Of a stretch of DNA of 64,000 nucleotides, positions 45,451 to 53,424 are shown piece by piece. This stretch comes from Acidicapsa dinghuensis. GTDB taxonomy: Bacteria; Acidobacteriota; Terriglobia; Terriglobales; Acidobacteriaceae. Every line of letters begins with the position of its first letter. Within the stretch, counting starts at the first letter, position 1. The translations under genes and the position numbers were made by a program. Under the pieces are notes generated by a model that did no database searches, was not told where the DNA came from, and saw nothing but the letters and a program-made list of their open reading frames with translations. Where the stretch lies: positions 186,001-250,000 of the forward strand of contig NZ_JAGSYH010000001.1 of NCBI RefSeq assembly GCF_025685685.1, read 5' to 3'.

Positions 45451-46186
45451 CGCTCACGCCATCCCAGTCAATCACTGAAAAATAAGCCTTCACGTAATCA
45501 GGCCTCTTGTTCTTGTACTTCAGATAGTATGAGTGTTCCCATACGTCGATGCCCAGCACCGGCTTGTGCCCTACCGTCAGCGGACTATCCTGATTCGGAG
45601 TAGTCTGAATCTCCAATTCCCCACCAGGCATCAGCACCAGCCACGCCCATCCACTGCCGAAAACTCCAGTAGCTGCAGCCGTCAGTTTCTCCTGAAAGCT
45701 CGAAAAGCTGCCGAACTTAGCATCAATCACCTTCGCCAGCTCTCCCTTCGGACCCGCACCTGCGCTCCCACTCTTCGCCAGCGTCGTCCACCAGAAAGAA
45801 TGATTGGCATGGCCTCCGCCGTTGTTGCGAACAGCATTCAGAATCGCCATCGGCATCGCATCCAGATTTGCCACCAGATCGTATACAGATCGGCTCGCCA
45901 GATCGGGATATCCCGCAACAGCCGCATTCAACTTGTCCACATACGATTGATGGTGCTTGTCGTGATGCAAATGCATTGTCTCCGCGTCGAAGTAAGGCTC
46001 CAGAGCGTCGTAGGAATACGGCAACGCGGGCAGCGTGAATGGTCCGGACGGAGCGGGCATAGGAGTCGCCTGTCCCTCAGCTTCCATACCAGACAGCCGG
46101 CTAGTCATTGCGGAGCTGTTCTTTGCGCCAAGAATCAACACGCTCATCGCGCCCATCATCTCTTTCAATGCCAATCTGCGATTCAT
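45428..46186 (-). CDS. Fe/Mn superoxide dismutase, exported
   Basis: 252 residues from ATG 46186. About 45 residues precede the catalytic domain: MNRRLALKEMMGAMSVLILGAKNSSA is a twin-arginine-like signal. The domain begins FTLPALPYSYDALEPYFDAETMHLHHDKHHQSYVDKLNAA, then GGGHANHSFWW, and DVWEHSYYLKYKNKRPDYV, with three His and one Asp metal ligands present. It removes superoxide, here probably outside the cytoplasm. The neighbouring cytochrome c is also periplasmic and on the same strand, 31 bp downstream, so the two may be co-transcribed. GSGWAWLV is compatible with either metal. Confidence 0.93.
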   Translation of the reverse strand: MNRRLALKEMMGAMSVLILGAKNSSAMTSRLSGMEAEGQATPMPAPSGPFTLPALPYSYDALEPYFDAETMHLHHDKHHQSYVDKLNAAVAGYPDLASRSVYDLVANLDAMPMAILNAVRNNGGGHANHSFWWTTLAKSGSAGAGPKGELAKVIDAKFGSFSSFQEKLTAAATGVFGSGWAWLVLMPGGELEIQTTPNQDSPLTVGHKPVLGIDVWEHSYYLKYKNKRPDYVKAYFSVIDWDGVSAKFADAK

Positions 46187-46325
46187 CACCCCAATATCTC
46201 CTGGTGTAGTAAGTGGAATCTGATTCCTATGAGGCCGCACACGCAGCACAGTGAGCGCACTGCACGCGCTTCATTTGCAGAGGGTCATAAACAGGAATAC
46301 ACGCACCTTATCGTAAGCTGAAAAT

Positions 46326-47327
46326 ATGCAGTTGCCCACCCTGCCCGAGATCGAGGCAGCGCAATCCATCGTATATCGCGCCATGCCGCCCACCCCGCAG
46401 TATTCCTGGCCGCTGCTCAATCAGCGTCTAAGCGCAGGTGCTTCCGGCAACGGTCCTATCGAGGCATGGATCAAGCATGAAAATCACTCACCCGTAGGCG
46501 CATTCAAGATTCGCGGCGCCTTGGTATATGCGGCGTGGCTTCGCGAAAACCATCCCAATCTCACTACTGTCGTAGCAGCCACTCGCGGCAACCATGGTCA
46601 GGGTGTGGCTTTCGCGGCGCACAACTACGGCCTTCGCACCGTCATTGTCGTTCCCCACGGCAACAGCAAAGAGAAAAACCTGGCAATGCAGGCTCAAGGC
46701 GCCGAGCTCATAGAACACGGCAGCGACTTCCAGGCCTCGCTCGAGTTCGCCCGCGACCTCGCGTCGAGCCCAGCAAATTCCGGCACGCATGCCTTTGTTG
46801 AATCCTTCCATCCTCGGCTAGTTATGGGCACAGCCACGTACGCGCTCGAATTCTTCCGTGGTGTTCCTCCGCTCGACATCATCTATGTCCCCATCGGCCT
46901 TGGCTCTTCTATTTGCGGTGTCTCTGCAGTACGCAACGCGCTTGGCCTGAAAACTGAGATCGTCGGCGTTGTGGCCAGCCAATCTCCCTCGTATGCACTT
47001 TCCTTCGCGCAGCATCAGATCGTTGAGGCTCCCTCCCGCACTCAGATAGCAGACGGCCTCGCCTGCCGCATCCCAAACAGGCTCGCTATGGAGATTATTT
47101 GGGACAACGTAGCCCGCATCATTGAGGTCAGCGACGAGGAAATTGCGCATGCGATGCGCGCTTGCTATCACGACACTCATAATCTTGCCGAAGGTGCTGC
47201 AGCCGCGGCTCTTGCCGGTGCATTACGCGAGGGCGTGCAAAGCGCAGGCAAACGCATCGGCATCGTCCTCACCGGCGCCAATATTGATTCCGATCTATTC
47301 ACCAGCATTTTGGGATCGTCCCTATGA
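46326..47327 (+). CDS. threonine/serine dehydratase-like PLP enzyme
   Basis: 333 residues, fold type II. The PLP lysine is in NHSPVGAFKIRGALVYAAWL, the phosphate-binding loop in VPIGLGSSICGVSAVRNALG and the substrate loop in AATRGNHGQGVAFAAHNYG. The C-terminal LTGANIDSDLF closes the cofactor site. There is no regulatory ACT domain, so it resembles the catabolic TdcB type that deaminates threonine to 2-oxobutyrate or serine to pyruvate, or a hydroxyaspartate dehydratase. The thioesterase gene starts inside its stop codon (ATGA), so the two are coupled. Confidence 0.9.
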   Translation: MQLPTLPEIEAAQSIVYRAMPPTPQYSWPLLNQRLSAGASGNGPIEAWIKHENHSPVGAFKIRGALVYAAWLRENHPNLTTVVAATRGNHGQGVAFAAHNYGLRTVIVVPHGNSKEKNLAMQAQGAELIEHGSDFQASLEFARDLASSPANSGTHAFVESFHPRLVMGTATYALEFFRGVPPLDIIYVPIGLGSSICGVSAVRNALGLKTEIVGVVASQSPSYALSFAQHQIVEAPSRTQIADGLACRIPNRLAMEIIWDNVARIIEVSDEEIAHAMRACYHDTHNLAEGAAAAALAGALREGVQSAGKRIGIVLTGANIDSDLFTSILGSSL

Positions 47328-47806
47328 CGCAAACAGCCAATCATTCGAACAATCAGCAGGAAACCACGCCTCTCTATCATGGAGCGCAGAATCACTGTTT
47401 TGGCTGCGGCACTGGCAATCCTGTTGGACTGCACCTCACTTTTTCCGTAGCCCCCGATGGAGCCGTTCTTTGTGATGCTATTGTCTCGAGCAACTATGAG
47501 GGCCCTCCCGGCTGCCTGCACGGCGGCATCATCGCAACGCTGCTCGATGAAGCGATGAGCAAGGCCAATCGCGCCGGTGGCGTTACTGCGATGACCCGTC
47601 AGATGCAAATTGAGTATCTTCGCCCCGTCCCGTCTGAAAGCCCCATTCGCATCACTGGCCGGGTAATCCGCAGCGAAGGCCGTAAGCACTGGACAGAGGC
47701 TTCCATTCAAAACGGTGATGGAACAAAGCTCGCTGCCGCTTCAGCGTTATTCATAGCTGTCCGTCAAAGCCTCCCGGCAGGTAACTCGTTCAATTCTCAA
47801 GAGTAA
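47324..47806 (+). CDS. PaaI-type hotdog thioesterase
   Basis: 160 residues. NHCFGCGTGNPVGLHLTF, then NYEGPPGCLHGGIIATLLDEAMSKANRAGG (the HGG-x-LDE-M helix with catalytic Asp/Glu), and TRQMQIEYLRPVPSESPIRITGRVI are diagnostic of the hotdog-fold PaaI/DUF4442 group. It hydrolyses an acyl-CoA. Translationally coupled to the dehydratase, so it may act on a CoA ester derived from the same catabolic route. Confidence 0.9.
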   Translation: MTQTANHSNNQQETTPLYHGAQNHCFGCGTGNPVGLHLTFSVAPDGAVLCDAIVSSNYEGPPGCLHGGIIATLLDEAMSKANRAGGVTAMTRQMQIEYLRPVPSESPIRITGRVIRSEGRKHWTEASIQNGDGTKLAAASALFIAVRQSLPAGNSFNSQE

Positions 47807-48268
47807 TCAGCATCAGCTTACGGTCGAGCCATCGGCTATCCCCCAAATGCGGGCTGTATCAGCAACCCTTGCGGGATATCCCTTGAGGCGCAAATCATTG
47901 AATCTAATCACGAGGTGGCATTACAGCAAGAGCCGCTTTGGTAGCCGTAGATGGGGAAAGTGTAAGCCTCTGCTCTTTCGTCAGCCCGGATACGGAAAAT
48001 ACCAGAGCTGCGCCAGGCACGTACTTTAGGAGGGTGCGTCCTTTCCACTCGTTTTTACGATCGGCATTGCTGTAAAAATGTCCATCCAAAGCGAAGGCAA
48101 GAATCTACCGCCTAGGGTCAACTTGGATAACTCGACTGCAGGAAGTGAACATTTACCCGCTACACTCAGGATTAGTTAGAAATAAGAGCCTCGATAGTGA
48201 AATTAGAAGATGCTACCGATGCACCTGCGTGATACGGCTTCCCTGCTGCCGTAACCCGAAAGGACAAC
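47807..48268. other. intergenic upstream of the VPEID-CTERM gene
   Basis: 460 bp. Short frames (for example 47904-48089 minus) carry no family resemblance. AAAGGA lies 6-8 nt before the 48269 start. Nothing else is seen. Confidence 0.45.
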
Positions 48269-48550
48269 ATGAAGAACCTTATTAAAATTTCAGTCCTGGC
48301 CTTGGCGTTTCTCGCAGGTGCAAATCGGTACGCTCAGGCTGATCCATCGTTGAACGGCGGTTCATATCATCAGATGACACCGACCCCGAAGACTCCGCAC
48401 ATCAACAACGCTGACCCGGAAGGACCACGCCCAAGAACTCCAAATGTGGCTCCTGAGATCGATCCCGGTTTGGCGTGGAGCGGTGTAGCGCTGCTTGCTG
48501 GCTCCCTTGCAATTATGGGCAGCCGTCGCAAGAAGGCTGCAAGCCTGTAG
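48269..48550 (+). CDS. VPEID-CTERM sorting-signal protein (exosortase E substrate)
   Basis: 93 residues. Signal peptide MKNLIKISVLALAFLAGANRYAQA, then a Pro/Thr-rich, low-complexity middle (MTPTPKTPHINNADPEGPRPRTP). It ends in a tripartite sorting signal: the motif APEIDPG (residues about 62-68), a hydrophobic segment (LAWSGVALLAGSLAIMG) and SRRKK. The adjacent gene encodes exosortase E fused to a protease. Sorting enzymes of this class cleave at such motifs and move the protein to the cell surface or matrix. The mature protein would be only about 40 residues of Pro-rich polypeptide, probably modified or a structural surface component. Confidence 0.85.
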   Translation: MKNLIKISVLALAFLAGANRYAQADPSLNGGSYHQMTPTPKTPHINNADPEGPRPRTPNVAPEIDPGLAWSGVALLAGSLAIMGSRRKKAASL

Positions 48551-48658
48551 GCGGTCCTTTGACGGGCGGCTTCGGTCGCCCGCTTCTCTGGCGGCATACT
48601 CAGGAAAGCCTCATCCCAGGGATTTGCTGTCAGAATCCGGAATGGAATCCGTGTTTCT

Positions 48659-50353
48659 TTGAGATCGATCTCAGCCAACACGTCGCCTCAACATCCGGCT
48701 GTTGTTGCCGAGCTTTCCTCGCCTGCTCAATCATTCTTCTCCACGTTATTAAGCCGTTTCATGCTTCTGGGAGCATGCGTCGCGCTCGATGTGGCCGTCC
48801 TGGCATACATTCCCCACAACTTCGCTCTACTAGGCCCACTCGCGCCCATAGGCATCGTGGCTTTTGCAGCATTTGTCGGACTGGGTTTCTCCTGGCTTAA
48901 AGAGCAGCAGACTCCACTTCCCTTCTCCATCTCGCTCTTCACTGTCCATGCCGCTTGCATTGTTGCTGTATCGTCTGCAAACTACAATGCATCCCAGACA
49001 TCGCACTCCAGCATCAATGCACTACTGCAGCTCGCGGCGCTCCGCGTCGTTCTTGTCGTGGGCCTTGCCATGCTCGCTCTGGCATGCATCCCTCTGAGCG
49101 CGTGGACTCAAACACTTCGCAGCACACGATGGCTGGGCGCTCAGGCACTCGTAGCCGGCGTTCTTGCCTGGTGCCTGCGCTTTCCCGCACAGTCACTCTG
49201 GAGCCCGGAATCGAGCCTGCCCGGCCGCTTGCTTCAGGCGCTCACCTTCCATAGCGTTGCACCGTTGCTCAATGCCATGCTGCCCGGCGTCACCATCGAT
49301 CCACAGCAATTTATCGTTGGAACCGGCCGCTTCGCCGTGACCATCGCAGAACAATGCTCCGGCCTCGAAGGCCTCGGCCTGGTGCTCATCTTCACCACCC
49401 TGTGGCTCTGGTATTTTCGCAAGGAGATGCGCTTCCCGCGTGCGCTCCTGCTCGTCCCCTGCGCACTCATCAGCGTCTGGATACTGAATATCTTCCGCAT
49501 CGCCGCATTGGTCGTCATCGGAAATGCAGGGCATCCCGAAATCGCCATGGAAGGCTTCCATTCTCAAGCTGGATGGATAGCCTTTACCCTTGTCGCGCTT
49601 GCCTTTTCCGTCTCGGCACGTAGAATCCGCTGGTTCCAGCGCCCTGGCGCCATCTCTGCTTCCGGCTCAGCATCTTCTGAATCCCTCGCCTCAATCAATG
49701 AAAGCGGCGAGTCGCCAGCCATCGCTGCCTACCTGATGCCCTTTCTCGCGATCCTGGCGGCTTCATTCATCTCCCGCGCTGCGTCGGGCTCCTTCGAGTG
49801 GCTCTATCCTCTGCGATTTGTAGCTGCCGCATTAGCCTTATGGCACTATCGCAACGACCTGAAACAGATCAACTGGAGATTCAGCCTCACTGCCCCTCTG
49901 GCTGGCGTAGTCGTCTTCGCCCTTGGATTAGCTGCTTCGCATATCCTGCAACCAGCCGGGCCTTCCCCACTCGCTAATTCCCTCGCAACGCTGTCTCCCG
50001 AAGCACGGATCACATGGATTGTCTTCCGCATAGCCGCTGCCGTGATCACGATTCCAGTCGCGGAGGAACTGGCATTCCGTGGCTACCTCACGCGCCGCCT
50101 CATTCGCTTCTCCGATTCCGACTTCGACCAAAAACCATTCAGCGCTATCACGCCGCTCTCGATACTTCTTTCCTCTGCTGTATACGGACTCATGTTCGGA
50201 CGCCTCTGGCCTCTTGGCCTGCTCTCCGGCGTTGTCTTCGCAGTCCTCGCTAAATGGAAGTCCAGGCTCGGCGACGCAGTGATTGCTCACATAACCAGCG
50301 GTCTTCTGCTCGCTCTTTGGATTCTCGCCACCGGCAACTGGTCCCTTCTGTAG
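48659..50353 (+). CDS. xrtE: exosortase E fused to CPBP-type intramembrane protease
   Basis: 564 residues from a TTG start (no ATG or GTG fits upstream; the next ATG is inside the first membrane segment). N-terminal half: exosortase with catalytic Cys233 in AEQCSGLEG, Arg280 in NIFRIAAL and His301 in EGFHSQAGW, embedded in about eight membrane segments. C-terminal third: CPBP/CAAX-protease-like domain with VAEELAFRGYL (Glu469, Glu470, Arg474) and GDAVIAHITSG. The second CPBP motif, usually with a His, reads YGLMFGRLW here, so that His appears to be Phe. It processes the VPEID-CTERM protein encoded 108 bp upstream, forming a dedicated two-gene system. Confidence 0.9.
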   Translation: MRSISANTSPQHPAVVAELSSPAQSFFSTLLSRFMLLGACVALDVAVLAYIPHNFALLGPLAPIGIVAFAAFVGLGFSWLKEQQTPLPFSISLFTVHAACIVAVSSANYNASQTSHSSINALLQLAALRVVLVVGLAMLALACIPLSAWTQTLRSTRWLGAQALVAGVLAWCLRFPAQSLWSPESSLPGRLLQALTFHSVAPLLNAMLPGVTIDPQQFIVGTGRFAVTIAEQCSGLEGLGLVLIFTTLWLWYFRKEMRFPRALLLVPCALISVWILNIFRIAALVVIGNAGHPEIAMEGFHSQAGWIAFTLVALAFSVSARRIRWFQRPGAISASGSASSESLASINESGESPAIAAYLMPFLAILAASFISRAASGSFEWLYPLRFVAAALALWHYRNDLKQINWRFSLTAPLAGVVVFALGLAASHILQPAGPSPLANSLATLSPEARITWIVFRIAAAVITIPVAEELAFRGYLTRRLIRFSDSDFDQKPFSAITPLSILLSSAVYGLMFGRLWPLGLLSGVVFAVLAKWKSRLGDAVIAHITSGLLLALWILATGNWSLL

Positions 50354-50463
50354 ACAAACATCGCTGAAACCGCGCCGCTTACGTTTGCTTTTCAGGAACA
50401 CTCACCGCAAGCCTGTTCCGGCAGGAGCCAATTTCCTCAGCCCTACCCTCGATAATCAAAGAG

Positions 50464-52611
50464 ATGTCTGCCGCGGCAACACTCCCCGATCCCTCCGGTT
50501 CTGATTCCTCTGATTCTGACCCCTCCGAATTCCGAGGCTCTCTCACCGCTCTCTTGCTGCAGGCATTTGGATTCCCCTCATTCCGCGCGAATCAGGAAGC
50601 AGTCTGCCGCGCCGCCATCGACGGCCACGATCTGCTGCTCGTCATGCCCACCGGCTCGGGCAAATCCCTCTGCTATCAACTCCCCGCCATCGCCCGCGGA
50701 GGCACCGCCCTTGTCGTCAGCCCGCTCATCGCCCTGATGGAAGACCAGTGCGCCAAACTTACTGCGCAGGGCTTCCGCGTCGCGCGCATCCACTCCGGTC
50801 TCGACCGCTCCGTGAGCCGCCAGGCCTGCATTGACTACCTCAACGGTGGGATTCAGTTCCTCTTCATCGCCCCCGAGCGCCTTCGCGTCCCCGGCTTCCC
50901 TGAGATGCTCGCCAAACGCAAGCCCTCGCTCATCGCCATCGATGAAGCACACTGCATCAGCCAATGGGGACACGACTTCCGCCCTGACTACCGCATGCTG
51001 GGCCAATACCTGCCTGCCCTGCGGCCCGCTCCCGTCCTCGCTCTTACAGCAACCGCTACACCCACAGTGCAGCGCGACATTCTCACCCAGCTAGGCCTGC
51101 AGAACGCCCGCAAATTCATCCACGGTTTTCGCCGCAGCAATCTCGCCATTGAAGTCACGGAAGTTCCCCAACCCATGCGCGGCGACAAAATCGCGGAGCT
51201 GCTCACCAATCCATCGCATCGCCCAGCCATCGTCTACGCCCCCGCTCGCAAGCGCGCAGAAGAACTCGCTGCGCAACTTAACCATCTCTTCCCAACCGCC
51301 GCATATCACGCTGGCTTGCCAGCCGAGATCCGCGACAGCGTGCAACAAAGCTTTCTCTCCGGCAAACTCCAGTGCGTAGTCGCCACCATCGCCTTCGGCA
51401 TGGGTATCGACAAGGCCAATGTGCGCACCGTCATTCACGCGGCGTTGCCCTCAACCATCGAAGGCTACTACCAGGAGATCGGCCGCGCAGGTCGCGACGG
51501 CAATCCAAGTCGCGCCATCCTTATGCACAGCTACGCCGACATCCGTACCCACGACTTCTTCCTCAAGCGTGACTACCCTCCCATCGACATCGTGCAGAAA
51601 GTCTTCAACTCCCTCGGCAATGAGCCGCAGCCGCTCGACGATCTGCGAGCCGCCCTCGCTGCCCAGGTCGATGATGAAACCTTCTCCATCGCCGTCGAAA
51701 AGCTCTTCATCCACGGCGGAGCGCAGGTCGATTTCAACAACAACGCCACACGCGGCCACGCCAACTGGAGCGCTCCCTACAATCGCCAGTCCGATCACCG
51801 CCGCAGCCAGCTCGATCTCGTCCAGCGCTACGTCGATGGCCACGAGTGCCGCATGGCCGCGCTCGTCCAACACTTCGGTGACACCGCCGATGGCCGCACC
51901 CGCTGCGGTATCTGCGACTTTTGCAACCCTTCGGCCACATCGCTCCAGCAGCATCGCACCGCGACATCCTCTGAACTCCGCAACCTGCGCGAAATCCTCG
52001 ACAGCCTGCGCAGCACGCAAGGCAAATCCACAGGCCGCTTACAGAAAGAACTATCCGCCAACCTCACCCGTAAGGAACTGGACGTTTATCTCTCCGTACT
52101 TTCGCGCGCCGGCATCATCACCGTTGAAGACGCAGAGTGGATCAAGGACGGCGAAACCATCCTCTTCCGCAAAGCCGCACTCACCGCTTACGGGGAAGAA
52201 TCCGGCGAAGCGGAACTATGCAAGCTCCTGATGCCCGGCAACCCCGCCAGCAACCTGGCTACCGATGCAAAATCAACCCGCAAAAGCAGATCATCGAAAG
52301 ATTCCAGCCTCTTCGCTACCGAAAGCCCAGCCAAACGCGCACCTTCGAAGAAACCAGATCAAGACTCCGCGGAATCTATCGAGCTGACTCCCGCGGCTCA
52401 GCAGCTTGAGCAAGCCCTCAAAGCCTGGCGAACCTCCGTTGCAAAAAAACTCGGCATGCCGCCCTTCGTAGTTCTTCACGACCGCACTCTGCGCGCCATC
52501 GCCCAAGCATGCCCAACCACTCCCAATGAACTGCAAGATATCCCCGGCATGGGGCCGACCAAGCTAGACAAGTATGGCCATCAGATTCTCAGTCTTTGCC
52601 GCGAAGCCTAG
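50464..52611 (+). CDS. recQ: ATP-dependent DNA helicase RecQ
   Basis: 715 residues. The helicase core shows motif 0 (FGFPSFRANQEAVCRA), I (MPTGSGKSLCYQLPA), II (AIDEAHCISQWGHDFRPDYR), IV-VI (TIAFGMGIDKANVRTVIHAALP, YYQEIGRAGRDG). The zinc-binding region has the cysteines ...CRMAALVQHF...TRCGICDFC, although the first Cys of the set is separated as usual in this subgroup. A winged-helix part follows, then a C-terminal HRDC domain (about 640-710) ending IPGMGPTKLDKYGHQIL. It unwinds DNA during repair and recombination. Between WH and HRDC is a Ser/Lys-rich linker of about 60 residues. ATG start at 50464. Confidence 0.95.
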   Translation: MSAAATLPDPSGSDSSDSDPSEFRGSLTALLLQAFGFPSFRANQEAVCRAAIDGHDLLLVMPTGSGKSLCYQLPAIARGGTALVVSPLIALMEDQCAKLTAQGFRVARIHSGLDRSVSRQACIDYLNGGIQFLFIAPERLRVPGFPEMLAKRKPSLIAIDEAHCISQWGHDFRPDYRMLGQYLPALRPAPVLALTATATPTVQRDILTQLGLQNARKFIHGFRRSNLAIEVTEVPQPMRGDKIAELLTNPSHRPAIVYAPARKRAEELAAQLNHLFPTAAYHAGLPAEIRDSVQQSFLSGKLQCVVATIAFGMGIDKANVRTVIHAALPSTIEGYYQEIGRAGRDGNPSRAILMHSYADIRTHDFFLKRDYPPIDIVQKVFNSLGNEPQPLDDLRAALAAQVDDETFSIAVEKLFIHGGAQVDFNNNATRGHANWSAPYNRQSDHRRSQLDLVQRYVDGHECRMAALVQHFGDTADGRTRCGICDFCNPSATSLQQHRTATSSELRNLREILDSLRSTQGKSTGRLQKELSANLTRKELDVYLSVLSRAGIITVEDAEWIKDGETILFRKAALTAYGEESGEAELCKLLMPGNPASNLATDAKSTRKSRSSKDSSLFATESPAKRAPSKKPDQDSAESIELTPAAQQLEQALKAWRTSVAKKLGMPPFVVLHDRTLRAIAQACPTTPNELQDIPGMGPTKLDKYGHQILSLCREA

Positions 52612-52709
52612 ATGGCTGGCTCTCCTCCCAACTTGCATTGACACGATTCTTCTAGCTCGAACACTTTGTTTAGAGATAGCGTGTGCCGCTGGTTGGAAAG
52701 GAGAGTCTT

Positions 52710-53381
52710 ATGCCGCGAAAACTCCATTTCATTCGAACATCTGCTCCCCAAGTTTGCCTTGCCGTGCTATCCACTGCCATGTTCTGTCAGACGCACGTCA
52801 GTAGTACGCCGGTAGGCCGTTGGGTTGCAGAGCATCCTTCTCAAGGAGGTGTCGGTTCCTGGTGGGATTTTCGTCCTGACGGCACCTTGACCGAATATGT
52901 AGGAGCGATAGTGACAGTCCCTGTGACTCGATCCGGTGACACACTGATTTTGCCGGCCGGCACAAACGGTGCGCCACCCAGCAAGCTTCAATTCACGGTA
53001 AAGGGCGATGCCCTGGTGCTGAGCGCCAGTGGAACAGAGTCGAGTTTTACTCGCATTGGGCCAGCAATTTCCGCAACGGACCCGCTCCTGGGCAAATGGA
53101 AGCTGGATCGTCCTAAAGTTCCTAGCCCCAACGCACGGCTGGCTGCACTTGAGGAAGCTCAATCAAAGGGTATCTATAGCTTCAACGCTGATGGCACCGA
53201 AAGTGTACGGATCCCTTTCACATCCCTCGATGGCACGTGGAATGCCGACACGCATGCATTTAAACTATCAGGCCGGGACGTAGCATATTCCTTCTTTCTC
53301 TCTGAAGGAAAGCTCGTGCTTGGGCAACCGCCCGATAACAAAACTACCGATACCTATCTTCCTGATCCACTGTTTCGTTAG
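52710..53381 (+). CDS. secreted protein of unknown function, beta-rich
   Basis: 223 residues from ATG 52710 (AAAGGAGAG 5 nt upstream; the frame starts 9 codons earlier). N-terminal signal-like stretch (APQVCLAVLSTAMFCQ). Two similar lipocalin-like modules are visible: PVGRWVAEHPSQGGVGSWWDFRPDGTLTEYVGAIVTVPV... with FTVKGDALVLSASG, and LLGKWKLDRP...GIYSFNADGTESVRIPF with LSEGKLVLG. The G-W...F-DGT...L pattern is common in secreted acidobacterial DUFs. No catalytic residues are evident. Confidence 0.75.
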   Translation: MPRKLHFIRTSAPQVCLAVLSTAMFCQTHVSSTPVGRWVAEHPSQGGVGSWWDFRPDGTLTEYVGAIVTVPVTRSGDTLILPAGTNGAPPSKLQFTVKGDALVLSASGTESSFTRIGPAISATDPLLGKWKLDRPKVPSPNARLAALEEAQSKGIYSFNADGTESVRIPFTSLDGTWNADTHAFKLSGRDVAYSFFLSEGKLVLGQPPDNKTTDTYLPDPLFR

Positions 53382-53424
53382 AGGTGGCTGCGCAATCAAA
53401 TAGCCACCTCGTTGAAACTGATCA

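Noticed and set aside
51451-52020. 189-codon minus-strand frame in recQ
   Set aside because: Antisense to the helicase core and zinc region; Val/Ala/Asp-rich mirror translation.
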